Below, one piece after another: positions 1-6,102 of a DNA stretch of 8,275 nt. Position 1 is the stretch's first letter. Every line of letters begins with the position of its first letter. This DNA is from Planctomycetes bacterium RBG_13_46_10. GTDB taxonomy: Bacteria > Planctomycetota > Phycisphaerae > Sedimentisphaerales > Anaerobacaceae. The notes beneath the pieces were generated by a model. The model saw only the letters and a list, made by a program, of their open reading frames with translations. It was not told where the DNA came from and did not search any database. Made by a program: the position numbers and the translations under genes. The stretch lies in assembly GCA_001824645.1 (NCBI GenBank), contig MHYD01000059.1:29128-37402 (forward strand), given 5' to 3'.

Positions 1-482
1 TACTCGTTTCGATTGTAGGCGGCCTGCTCGTTTTCTTCGCTGCAAACAAAATAGCACCTCGATGGGACTGCGTTATGATTGCCGATGCGGTCGGCCTGAG
101 TGTTTTCGCCGCTATCGGAGCAGCCAAGGCCCAGATTTACGGACTCGGAGCCATCGGTATTATTATGATGTCTGCTATTACCGCAACCGGCGGCGGCGTT
201 ATTAGGGACATTCTCGTGATAGAAATCCCGGCAGTATTACGAACAGATTTCTACGCTACGGCAGCCATTCTCGGCGGCGTCTCTTTTGTAGTAGCGAAGT
301 TTTTTTTTATCGGCCAAAACCTTCAGTTGTTTTTCGCAGCGGCGGCGACATTTATCCTGCGTATTATCGCGATGAAATACAGAGTTAGCTTACCGAAGGT
401 GCACAGCCTGCCGGCGTCACCATCTCAATTGACACAAATCCGTAAAATTCAGGAAAGGAAAAAACGAAACAACAGTAGTTAG
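1..482 (+). CDS. TRIC/UPF0126 family membrane protein, C-terminal part (5' truncated by window)
   Basis: This is the C-terminal part of a trimeric intracellular cation channel-type protein (UPF0126, Pfam 'Gly_transporter', YadS-like), an inner-membrane protein thought to conduct small cations. The reading frame is open from base 3, upstream of the first in-frame ATG at 75, so the real start lies outside the window. About 159 residues are visible. They begin inside a helix (LVSIVGGLLVFFAANK) and continue into the second of the two repeats typical of the family. The family signature is clear: a DAVGLSVFAAIGA helix, then ATGGGVIRDIL, then a polar IPAVLRTDFYATAA segment and two further hydrophobic helices. 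The tail from SLPKVH onward is polar and basic, and looks cytoplasmic. Codons for KFFFIG contain a run of nine T at 300-308, a possible slippage site, but the frame is intact. It converges on the next gene with a 17-base gap, and no clear terminator is seen there. Confidence 0.85.
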   Translation, partial: LVSIVGGLLVFFAANKIAPRWDCVMIADAVGLSVFAAIGAAKAQIYGLGAIGIIMMSAITATGGGVIRDILVIEIPAVLRTDFYATAAILGGVSFVVAKFFFIGQNLQLFFAAAATFILRIIAMKYRVSLPKVHSLPASPSQLTQIRKIQERKKRNNSS

Positions 483-499
483 CCCTGCGGTGAGAGGTT

Positions 500-1603
500 T
501 TATTTTTTCTGCATAATCGTTGTTTTCTTTTTTCTAAATCTTTTCCAAAAAATCAGGCAGATTGGGACAGCGCCCAAACCGGCAAGGCCGACCTTTGCTT
601 TTACTGGAATGAAAGGAAGAATATCGCTGATCTTAAATTCCGTGTAACCTTCGGGTACATTAGTGTCAAAGATATCTTCATCAAGCTCGATATTATAATC
701 CCCGAAAGTATTGACTTCGTGCAGGTTCAGTTCGTGGAACATTGTCGTAAAACTCTTGCCGATGGACAGATCGCCTTCGACCCGGACCGGCATTTGCTCT
801 TTAACTGCAATCCAGACTTTGCCTTTGAAGTTCTGAATGTCAAAAACGGCCTTAGGCAAAAGCTCCTTGATAGGCTCGAAAGGCTCCGTGTCCCGGAATT
901 CAAAGGCCTCAACCTCGACGCCGTCGATCTTGTCTCGTCCAAGTTTCTTGCAGTCACCCGCAAAAAGCAGATTAAGGATACCATTGGGGCTTGCAAAGTG
1001 CTCCATGACCTTCGCTATGGCATCCGTAGAAGCGAATTTCAAGTACTTCTTATATTTCGGAAACAGAATAAGAGTCTGCTCCTCCGGGATATTGAGGGTG
1101 ATTCGATAGAACAGTTTACCCTCGGCGTATCCCTCCTCAACCAGGCCGAACTGAGTCGAATGATATTTCACTAGGTCGAATTTGCATTTTATCCCGTCGA
1201 ATTCGAAAATACGGTCGGGCTCGCCCGGATATGCAAATGTTTTTGTTCCTCGTAATATCATTGTCTCGATACCGGCAACTTTTTTCTGGACATCCGCGAG
1301 GACAACGCCGCCTTTTCCCGGCTTTCCAAAGGGACTAAGCAGAACCAATACTGTTGCCAATAAGATAACGGCCGCTGCTGAATATCTTGTAATCTTACTT
1401 TCCATGATTAGTCTCCAAATATGATACGTTTTTGTTTCGTGATTCTGGCTGGTATCCTCAAAACCTCGCTCCAACAACTGCGTTTCTCTCGGATACCTCT
1501 TTGCCCACTGTTGAAAATCGAACACCACTGGCTCACGATATATATGCCGTGCTAACAGAGGTTCCAGCCATTGATTTTCATTTTTTTGCTTCATTTGATT
1601 CAT
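500..1603 (-). CDS. Membrane-anchored putative anti-sigma factor / sigma-associated regulator
   Basis: A 367-residue protein directly downstream of the ECF sigma gene. The sigma stop and this start overlap as TAATG, with AGGAGG just upstream inside the sigma gene, so translation is probably coupled. Residues 1-66 are hydrophilic and probably cytoplasmic. Residues about 74-92 form a transmembrane helix (YSAAAVILLATVLVLL). Residues 100-330 are a beta-rich domain outside the membrane, resembling the LolA/outer-membrane-lipoprotein-sorting type fold seen in planctomycete sigma-linked proteins. A second hydrophobic stretch at about 336-354 is followed by the basic tail RFRKKK. No HxxxCxxC zinc motif is present, so it is not a classical ZAS anti-sigma factor. 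The role as sigma regulator is inferred from gene order and topology. An internal ATG at 1403-1405 (Met67) has GGAG seven bases upstream and could yield a shorter form without the cytoplasmic part. The first ATG has only two bases between AGGAGG and the start; ATG at 1592-1594 (Met4) is an alternative start. Confidence 0.65.
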   Translation of the reverse strand: MNQMKQKNENQWLEPLLARHIYREPVVFDFQQWAKRYPRETQLLERGFEDTSQNHETKTYHIWRLIMESKITRYSAAAVILLATVLVLLSPFGKPGKGGVVLADVQKKVAGIETMILRGTKTFAYPGEPDRIFEFDGIKCKFDLVKYHSTQFGLVEEGYAEGKLFYRITLNIPEEQTLILFPKYKKYLKFASTDAIAKVMEHFASPNGILNLLFAGDCKKLGRDKIDGVEVEAFEFRDTEPFEPIKELLPKAVFDIQNFKGKVWIAVKEQMPVRVEGDLSIGKSFTTMFHELNLHEVNTFGDYNIELDEDIFDTNVPEGYTEFKISDILPFIPVKAKVGLAGLGAVPICLIFWKRFRKKKTTIMQKK

Positions 1604-2142
1604 TACCTCCTGAAGCCCTTTTTTATCAAGTATGCTGCAATTTTCTTTTTCGCCCTGCGAAGCCTGCCGTCAATTGATTGTTGTGTTGCTTCAAGCACCT
1701 TTGCCATTTGCTCGTAGCTCATCTCGTTGTAGAACCGCAGGAAGACTGCTTCTCTGAGATGTTGCGGCAATTGCTGCACCGCATTTGTTATAATCGCCAT
1801 TTGGTCACAATCAGCACAGTTTTGCTGCTGACCTGTGTATTGCTCAGTAGCCTTTCGCTGTCTTGGCAGCTCTCGGAGCACGTCTTTCGCAACATTTCGG
1901 CAAATGGTTCCCACCCATGCACCGAAAGACTCCGGCCTTTTCAATGTCTTCAGATTTCGACAAGCTTCGGCCAATGCTTCCTGGGCAGCATCTTCAGCCA
2001 GATGATGGTCCAGCAGTATCGAATCGGCGATTGCTATCAATGAAGGATAATATCTCCGACACAGTTCGCTGAAACTTTTTGGCTCGCCTCTTAAAGCCTG
2101 CTGAACGAGTATCTGATCCTCAACTTCTGCCATGCGCATCAT
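1603..2142 (-). CDS. ECF-type RNA polymerase sigma factor
   Basis: A 179-residue sigma-70 family protein of extracytoplasmic-function type, which directs RNA polymerase to its own promoter class. Region 2 spans about residues 22-90: FSELCRRYYPSLIAIAD, then the helix LAEDAAQEALAEACRNLKTL and the FGAWVGTICRNVAKDVLRE segment. A linker containing CADCD follows. Region 4 spans about residues 118-170, with the helix-turn-helix core LPQHLREAVFLRFYNEMSYEQMAKVL and the recognition helix QQSIDGRLRRAKKKI. Length is normal for a minimal ECF sigma without region 3. Three in-frame starts lie close together (2142, 2139, 2133); an in-frame TGA at 2170-2172 rules out any earlier one. None has a convincing Shine-Dalgarno sequence. 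MAEVEDQILV at 2133 is the most family-like N-terminus. It is the first gene of a two-gene unit with the membrane regulator and is divergent from the xylanase. Its target genes cannot be read from the sequence. Confidence 0.92.
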   Translation of the reverse strand: MMRMAEVEDQILVQQALRGEPKSFSELCRRYYPSLIAIADSILLDHHLAEDAAQEALAEACRNLKTLKRPESFGAWVGTICRNVAKDVLRELPRQRKATEQYTGQQQNCADCDQMAIITNAVQQLPQHLREAVFLRFYNEMSYEQMAKVLEATQQSIDGRLRRAKKKIAAYLIKKGFRR

Positions 2143-2377
2143 ATCATGTAAAATAGCCGCTCTATGCTTTCATTAATAAGTCTCCATTGGAACGAAAAAT
2201 CGGCGCAAAATCCACAATAAATGTTAGATTAGCCCAGCACCTGTGGCTGGAGTCTGTTTTGTTTTTCACCTTTGGACAGGGCATAAATTTGACTTTACTT
2301 TTTTAATATGCAAGTTAGGATATCTTGTTGGTTGCTGAACAGAGATGATAATCAAATCTAAAAAAGGAGCATGGATT
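2143..2377. other. Divergent intergenic region between sigma and xylanase genes
   Basis: An AT-rich region of 235 bases between divergent genes that should hold both promoters. On the + strand a weak candidate for the xylanase is TTTACT at 2294-2299 with TAGGAT at 2316-2321 (16-base spacer, four of six matches each). A short hairpin, CCAGC/GCTGG (2234-2238 with 2246-2250), is followed by a T-rich stretch. No convincing ECF promoter (AAC-type -35) was found on the minus strand. Confidence 0.35.
2365..2369 (+). promoter_or_regulatory. Ribosome binding site that fixes the xylanase start
   Basis: AGGAG lies eight bases before the ATG at 2378. It favours this start over the upstream in-frame ATG at 2345, which lacks such a site and would put eleven charged and polar residues before the signal peptide. 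Confidence 0.8.
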
Positions 2378-3643
2378 ATGAAGGCACAGTCAAGATTCTT
2401 TTTAATTCCGATTGCAATTGTACTCATTGCCCCTGTCTGTTTTGCACAGGATGATATTGCGGCGAAGCTGACGCCATCTGCAATAGAAGCCCGGATATCA
2501 GAAATCAGAATGGGTGATATAGTAGTGAAGACCGCCCCAGGCGCTGAGGTTAAGGTTCAGCAGGTGCGTCACGAATTTCTATTCGGCACAGCAATTGGAA
2601 ATCACCTCGCTGAAAATAGCTCTGACGCTATGTCACCAGAAGACAGAAAGATGTATCTGAAAATTTTTGCCGAGAATTTTAACTATGCAGTGCACGAAAA
2701 TTCCCTGAAGTGGTATGACTGTGAAAAACAGCCCAACGTCGTCGATTACTCTATAGCAGACAGAATATGGGAAATCTGCAAAGATTGTAACATACCGATG
2801 CGAGGCCATTGCATATTCTGGGAGAAAGACAAATACATTATGCCTTGGCTAAAACCATTGAATAACGATGACCTTCGTACAGCAGTTAAACGTCGTGCGA
2901 TTGGTGTCACAGAACATTTTAAGGGCCGCATTGAAGAGTTTGACCTGAACAATGAGATGATTAACGGCGATTTTTTCCGCCGCCGGCTCGGCTACGGTAT
3001 CGTCAATGAAATGGCCTACATGGCCAAAGCCGGCAATCCGAATGTCACTCTTTATGTAAACGATTATGGCATCCTTGTGGAGAAAGGTTTCAACGCCGAC
3101 ACTTATATAACTCAAATTGAAAACTTTCTTGCAATGGGTGTTCCCATCGGCGGCATCGGCTGCCAGGGACACATGGTATCTACCGACAATACCGACTCTA
3201 CCGGCAGGGCTGCAACGACGCCCGAACATGTTCAGAAGACCCTCGACAAGCTCGCAAAGTTCAATTTGCCGATTAAAATCACCGAATGTCTTTTTGCTGC
3301 CGACGACGAGCAGGGTAAGGTCGAAGCACTTCGAATGTTTTTCCCCATTTGCTTTGCGCACCCGAATGTCGAAGCTATTTTAATGTGGGGCTTTTGGGAA
3401 GTAGGTCACTGGCAGCCGCAGACAGCTATGTGGAAAAAAGACTGGACGCCCACGCCCCAGGCGGAGGCTTATCGCGACCTTGTTTTCAATAAGTGGTGGA
3501 CTCAAACCTCCGGCAAGGCCGACAACAATGGGACATTCAAGACACGTGCATTTTACGGAGATTATATAATCACCTCGAATGGAAGGACCCAAAAAGTAAT
3601 TCTCAGTAAGAAAGGAAAAGCATTGAAAGTAAGCCTTGAATAA
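2378..3643 (+). CDS. Secreted GH10 endo-1,4-beta-xylanase
   Basis: This is a glycoside hydrolase family 10 enzyme that cleaves the beta-1,4-xylan backbone with retention of configuration. The start at 2378 gives 421 residues. The N-terminus MKAQSRFFLIPIAIVLIAPVCFAQ is a signal peptide, so the enzyme is exported. Residues about 30-70 form the small beta-rich lead domain often seen before GH10 in planctomycetes (ARISEIRMGDIVV ... VRHEFLFGTAIG). The catalytic barrel follows, with HENSLKWYD, then RGHCIFWE, then the acid/base motif FDLNNEM (Glu193) and the IGCQGHM strand. The nucleophile motif is PIKITE (Glu303), and the barrel ends at WGFWEVGHWQP. Both catalytic glutamates and the usual Lys/Trp/His subsite residues are present. 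About 48 C-terminal residues after FNKWW (GTFKTRAFYGDYIIT) form a small beta domain common in this subgroup. The gene is monocistronic in appearance and is followed by hairpins at 3730-3779. Activity on xylan rather than another beta-1,4 glycan is inferred from the family. Confidence 0.93.
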   Translation: MKAQSRFFLIPIAIVLIAPVCFAQDDIAAKLTPSAIEARISEIRMGDIVVKTAPGAEVKVQQVRHEFLFGTAIGNHLAENSSDAMSPEDRKMYLKIFAENFNYAVHENSLKWYDCEKQPNVVDYSIADRIWEICKDCNIPMRGHCIFWEKDKYIMPWLKPLNNDDLRTAVKRRAIGVTEHFKGRIEEFDLNNEMINGDFFRRRLGYGIVNEMAYMAKAGNPNVTLYVNDYGILVEKGFNADTYITQIENFLAMGVPIGGIGCQGHMVSTDNTDSTGRAATTPEHVQKTLDKLAKFNLPIKITECLFAADDEQGKVEALRMFFPICFAHPNVEAILMWGFWEVGHWQPQTAMWKKDWTPTPQAEAYRDLVFNKWWTQTSGKADNNGTFKTRAFYGDYIITSNGRTQKVILSKKGKALKVSLE

Positions 3644-3724
3644 CGTTTATGCGTATAGATTCTTAATACTCAATTTTCAATTCCGGGGCCAACATTGTGT
3701 GGAGAACTATTTTACAGATAGGAT

Positions 3725-3748
3725 AAAAACCCCCAGTGAAACTGGGGG
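3725..3748 (-). terminator. Intrinsic terminator hairpin, minus strand
   Basis: A perfect eight-base stem CCCCCAGT (3730-3737) / ACTGGGGG (3741-3748) with a three-base loop. Read on the minus strand it is followed by five T (3725-3729), so it fits an intrinsic terminator for the broken nucleotidyltransferase unit. On the + strand, 87 bases after the xylanase stop, the hairpin lacks a T-run but may still slow or stop transcription. Confidence 0.65.
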
Positions 3749-3759
3749 CTAATATTTAG

Positions 3760-3779
3760 CCCCGCAATTCATTGCGGGG
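3760..3779. repeat. GC-rich palindrome at the break point of the nucleotidyltransferase stub
   Basis: A nine-base inverted repeat CCCCGCAAT (3760-3768) / ATTGCGGGG (3771-3779) with a two-base spacer, eleven bases from the terminator hairpin. It looks like a REP-type palindrome. The minus-strand nucleotidyltransferase frame runs into it and stops at the TGA within it. Whether it is repeated elsewhere in the genome cannot be seen here. Confidence 0.6.
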
Positions 3780-3909
3780 TTATTATAATATCGCCGGTGA
3801 AGCGAGGCGCACCGTGAAAGGCCAGTGCGAATGCTCCAACCACAATGTACTCAACTTTTTGGGCGTTGAATAACTCGAGCAATTCTTTGAAGTCTTTCTG
3901 TATCTCCAT
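3769..3909 (-). pseudogene. 5' stub of an AbiEii-like / MNT-type nucleotidyltransferase gene
   Basis: A 46-codon frame starting MEIQKDFKELLELFNAQKVE and continuing YIVVGAFALAFHGAPRFTGDI, then IITPQ and a stop. This matches the N-terminus of small nucleotidyltransferases of the AbiEii/MNT fold, where a helical KDF-ELL-LLN segment leads into a G-[GA]-x-A-x-x-x-H-G-x-P-R-x-T-x-D-[IL]-D motif. The two aspartates of that last motif bind the catalytic metal. Here the frame is lost right after the first (GDI), where the sequence enters the palindrome at 3760-3779. The enzyme core, normally well over 100 further residues, is absent downstream. The product cannot be an active enzyme. Its start lies inside the preceding ORF in a different frame. 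The family identification comes from motif recognition only. Confidence 0.72.
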
Positions 3910-4039
3910 AGATTTGGCGTCTTAAAGAATCTACTGCGGCAAGGCGTTCCCACGGCGGTCGGCCGAGCCAGAATAATAAATTCTGTTTGATTTCAAGCGA
4001 AGGACTTAACCGATATTTGGTCACTGTTTTGCGAATCAT
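3851..4039 (-). CDS. Small hypothetical protein paired with the nucleotidyltransferase stub
   Basis: A 62-residue basic protein without signal peptide or membrane segment. Its features are an N-terminal KTVTKYRLSPSLEIKQNLLFWL segment, a central PPWERLAAVDSLRRQIYG helix, and the end LQRIARVIQRPKS. Short proteins with a 'P-ERL-AV--LR-Q-YG--ERLQR--RVIQR' pattern occur upstream of AbiEii-like nucleotidyltransferases, so I read this as the first gene of such a pair, possibly the antitoxin-like partner. That role is inferred. Its last 59 bases also encode the first residues of the nucleotidyltransferase in another frame. No Shine-Dalgarno sequence precedes the ATG, but a TATAAT on the minus strand sits seven bases upstream, which would give a leaderless message. 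With its partner broken, the gene may be on its way to decay. Confidence 0.55.
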   Translation of the reverse strand: MIRKTVTKYRLSPSLEIKQNLLFWLGRPPWERLAAVDSLRRQIYGDTERLQRIARVIQRPKS

Positions 4040-4041
4040 AG

Positions 4042-4052
4042 ATTATATTATA
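4042..4052 (-). promoter_or_regulatory. Overlapping -10 boxes, candidate leaderless promoter
   Basis: Two overlapping TATAAT hexamers on the minus strand (4052-4047 and 4047-4042). The first ends seven bases before the ATG at 4039, so transcription would begin at about the start codon. The -35 region is poor (TTTCTT at 4076-4071), so the promoter call rests on the -10 alone. Confidence 0.4.
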
Positions 4053-4113
4053 CTTAACTATGCTTAATTAAAGAAAATAAAAAATGCCGGCAATATCAGT
4101 CTCATTTTTGATT

Positions 4114-4167
4114 GGCCCCGGCACCTGTGCCCTGCTCCGGCACGCTCTCAAGCTCGGTGCCGGCCCC
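4114..4167. repeat. GC-rich palindromic island downstream of the SGNH gene
   Basis: A GC-rich island in an AT-rich spacer. Its outer arms are CCGGCACC (4118-4125) and GGTGCCGG (4156-4163). Inside lie a GTGCC/GGCAC stem (4127-4131 with 4139-4143) and a second CCGGCAC (4137-4143) that can compete for the right arm. A further TGCCGGCA at 4085-4092 precedes six T on the minus strand and could pair with the left arm as a long-loop terminator for the SGNH gene. Origin and function are not evident; it may be a small inserted palindromic element. Confidence 0.45.
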
Positions 4168-4188
4168 TTGCATCATATAGTTAAAACA

Positions 4189-5637
4189 TCAAAATCTTGG
4201 GAGCACTGCTCGTTTATAGATACGGATGTCGTCGATATAACCTGCCCAGAAGCTGCTGGCCTTCAATACTGGCCCGGCCCCAAAGTAAAATCCTGTGCGA
4301 GAGGACAGTAAATTATTAATCGGATATAAGTCAACGGCCACTTCAATGTCGTCCAAGCAAAGGTGTCTTCGTGAGCCGTCCCAGGCAAGGCGTATAAAGT
4401 GCCACTGGTCGTCTGCTGTGATAGATGTGTAACTGATAAGGGCCGTTGCGTTTCGTCTGCCTTCCAGTAAATTGGTGCGTAAGCCTCCGGTGACATTATC
4501 TATGCCGAGCCAAATCTGACCCAATGCCTGAGACATCAGGACTTGGCCTGGTCGGCCTCCCTTGACCCAGATTAAGACAGTAAAGGGTCCATCGGCCGGG
4601 TCTAATATAAAACCGGTCTCAAAAAAACCATCCAAACCATCCAGCGCAAGGGCACCATCCTTGTGCCCCACGGCAGGCTGCCACCGGGCACCGCCGTGGA
4701 CAAGACCCTGCACACCACCAATACTGTCGGATGCTATATTCCCTTCGGTTTCGTCCAGCTTCCAGTAGGCCACGAATTGCGGGCTTTTCAGCCAGTACTG
4801 GAGCATCCCTGCCAGGTCGCGCAAATCAATCCTGCCGTCACCGTTAGGAGCAGGGGTCACATCAAAAAGGTTATCAGGACTTCCATTTGCATCATAGTGT
4901 CGAATAAGCATTGCATAATCTATAAAATTGATAAAACCATCGCCGTTAAAATCCGGCATATATTTTACGCCCGGCAGAATCGGTGCGATGACCTGTACCA
5001 TACGGCCAGCACCAGCCGTATTCGGATGGATGCCATCCGGAAATAAGGCATCCGCACCCAGCAGGGGCGTGTACAGGTCAATCACCTCGACGTGCTTCTG
5101 TCTGGCAATTTCATCAATCAATGGGATAATTTCAAATCGAATGACATTATTAGTAATGCCGAATGAATCTTTGAATGCCGGAACTGGTTTGCATATCCAT
5201 ATTCGTGGGTGGCTTGAAAGGCCGGCAAAGCTATCAATCAAGGCACAATAATCTGAAACAAACTCTGTACCATAGATCCAGTTCTGAGGCTTGGAATCAT
5301 TTGTGCCCAGCATGATAACAACCATATCCGGCTGCCAGGCGAGGGCCTGCTGGTATGCGGGCTGTTTTATGTAAGGTTTATCGCCCTTTTGCAGAAGCGT
5401 GGTGCCGCCGACGCCGAAGTTTTGCGTCTCCCAATCGCGGGTATCATCGAGTTTCCGGAGCAGACTTGCCAGTTGAGCCGGATAAGAATTGTTCTGCGGA
5501 TTCGCAATATTGGCCCCCTCGGTGATGCTGTCTCCGATACAGGCCACCTTGACCGCCTGCGCATTATGGGCTGCCCAAAACAACAGCACATATCCGAGGA
5601 CAAATATCCGCATCTTTATTGAGCTAACTCCTGCCAT
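4189..5637 (-). CDS. Secreted SGNH/GDSL hydrolase with dockerin-like and LamG domains
   Basis: A 482-residue exported multidomain protein, probably a carbohydrate esterase such as an acetyl-xylan esterase. The signal peptide is at about 9-28 (MRIFVLGYVLLFWAAHNAQA). The SGNH hydrolase domain covers about 29-222: block I GDSITEG (nucleophile Ser37), NFGVGGTT, block III GTND (Asn113), and block V DGIHPN (Asp201 and His204), so the catalytic set is complete. Residues about 228-283 carry two dockerin-like calcium loops, DFNGDGFINFIDY and APNGDGRIDLRDL. Residues about 288-478 form a LamG/concanavalin-like module starting VAYWKLDETEGN and ending YIDDIRIYKRAV. The start at 5637 is preferred because the diverged copy at 7724 keeps the same frame with mainly third-position changes; it would be leaderless. 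The alternative is ATG at 5613 with AGGAG 14 bases upstream. Dockerin-like repeats in planctomycetes do not by themselves imply a cellulosome. Confidence 0.9.
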   Translation of the reverse strand: MAGVSSIKMRIFVLGYVLLFWAAHNAQAVKVACIGDSITEGANIANPQNNSYPAQLASLLRKLDDTRDWETQNFGVGGTTLLQKGDKPYIKQPAYQQALAWQPDMVVIMLGTNDSKPQNWIYGTEFVSDYCALIDSFAGLSSHPRIWICKPVPAFKDSFGITNNVIRFEIIPLIDEIARQKHVEVIDLYTPLLGADALFPDGIHPNTAGAGRMVQVIAPILPGVKYMPDFNGDGFINFIDYAMLIRHYDANGSPDNLFDVTPAPNGDGRIDLRDLAGMLQYWLKSPQFVAYWKLDETEGNIASDSIGGVQGLVHGGARWQPAVGHKDGALALDGLDGFFETGFILDPADGPFTVLIWVKGGRPGQVLMSQALGQIWLGIDNVTGGLRTNLLEGRRNATALISYTSITADDQWHFIRLAWDGSRRHLCLDDIEVAVDLYPINNLLSSRTGFYFGAGPVLKASSFWAGYIDDIRIYKRAVLPRF

Positions 5638-5738
5638 TAACTATTATCATAACCGTTTAGGGGGATAAAAGTCAAGAATTTAGCACGCTTTAGAACCGAG
5701 GCCGTATGAAAACAAATTTTCCCAGAAAAACAAAAACA
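5602..5738 (-). repeat. Promoter/start-codon module, copy A
   Basis: This stretch, covering the first 12 codons and the upstream region of the SGNH gene, matches 7689-7821 in the same orientation at roughly 80% identity by eye, with two single-base indels. The match includes both promoter hexamers, both ATG codons and the A-rich upstream tract (CAAAAA). It ends abruptly on both sides. Confidence 0.85.
5646..5675 (-). promoter_or_regulatory. Sigma-70-like promoter of the SGNH gene
   Basis: On the minus strand TTGACT (5675-5670), an 18-base spacer, then TATGAT (5651-5646). The start of transcription would fall within a base or two of the ATG at 5637, implying a leaderless message. The same arrangement is conserved in the second copy at 7732-7761, which strengthens the call. 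Confidence 0.7.
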
Positions 5739-5901
5739 TAATTTAAGATACCACTGCAACCAGAATATTTAAATGGGTTTAAAAATAGAAATCTTGGAAA
5801 AAATAACAAACTGGTAACAAAACTGTAACCTTTTGTTTTTAGCTTATTAACAAATGCAAATTTTTGAAAAGGTTATTAACTGACTGTAAAAGGAGAAAAA
5901 C
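5739..5901. other. AT-rich leader upstream of the secreted stub
   Basis: Strongly AT-rich. It contains close direct repeats (CTGGTAAC / CTGTAAC at about 5811-5829, and TATTAAC near 5845 and 5874). These may be regulatory, but no clear -35/-10 pair could be fixed for the gene at 5902. Confidence 0.3.
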
Positions 5902-6069
5902 ATGAAAACTTTATTAAATAAACCTGGGAAAACAGCCGTTTTATTGCTTTTCCTTACATGCAACGCAGTTTCATCTTTTGCTCAAAATAACGAAGGTAAA
6001 ACATATTGTTCAAATGAAATTGACATAAACGGGCTTATTTTCAAAATAGACCCACGTATTGAATTGTAA
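5902..6069 (+). pseudogene. Secreted-protein stub, probable 5' fragment of a DUF4932-like gene
   Basis: A 55-codon frame with an excellent ribosome binding site (AGGAG at 5891-5895, six bases before the ATG). Residues 1-27 are a typical signal peptide with the hydrophobic core AVLLLFLTC and end in SSFAQ. The mature part is only about 28 residues and ends FKIDPRIEL before TAA. 'DPRIELL' is how the secreted DUF4932 family commonly opens its domain, so this looks like the 5' end of such a gene cut at the domain entrance. The cut lies 34 bases from the 3' end of the convergent DUF1593 gene, which suggests a rearrangement junction. Expression signals look intact, so a short secreted peptide could still be made. 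The DUF4932 link is based on a very short match and is tentative. Confidence 0.55.
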
Positions 6070-6102
6070 ACGTTTTCGCATAGGTGCATTTACGGTGGTA
6101 GC

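Noticed and set aside
719..1174. Long + strand reading frame inside the sigma-regulator gene
   Set aside because: It is the complement of a well-supported coding region, with no ribosome binding site and no recognisable domain.
2234..2260. Hairpin plus T-rich stretch on the + strand as a terminator
   Set aside because: The stem is only five base pairs and no + strand gene lies upstream of it to terminate.
2849..3361. Long minus-strand reading frame within the xylanase
   Set aside because: It lies entirely inside the GH10 catalytic barrel, whose motifs are unambiguous on the other strand.
3725..3779. Two adjacent palindromes as a CRISPR-like array
   Set aside because: The two units differ in sequence and there are only two; there is no repeat-spacer pattern.
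4084..4311. Possible small + strand gene over the GC-rich island
   Set aside because: It has no Shine-Dalgarno sequence, covers a palindrome and then runs antisense into the LamG domain; the peptide has no recognisable pattern.
5811..5880. Direct repeats GTAAC and TATTAAC as an operator or iteron origin
   Set aside because: They are too short and AT-rich to separate from chance, and their spacing is irregular.
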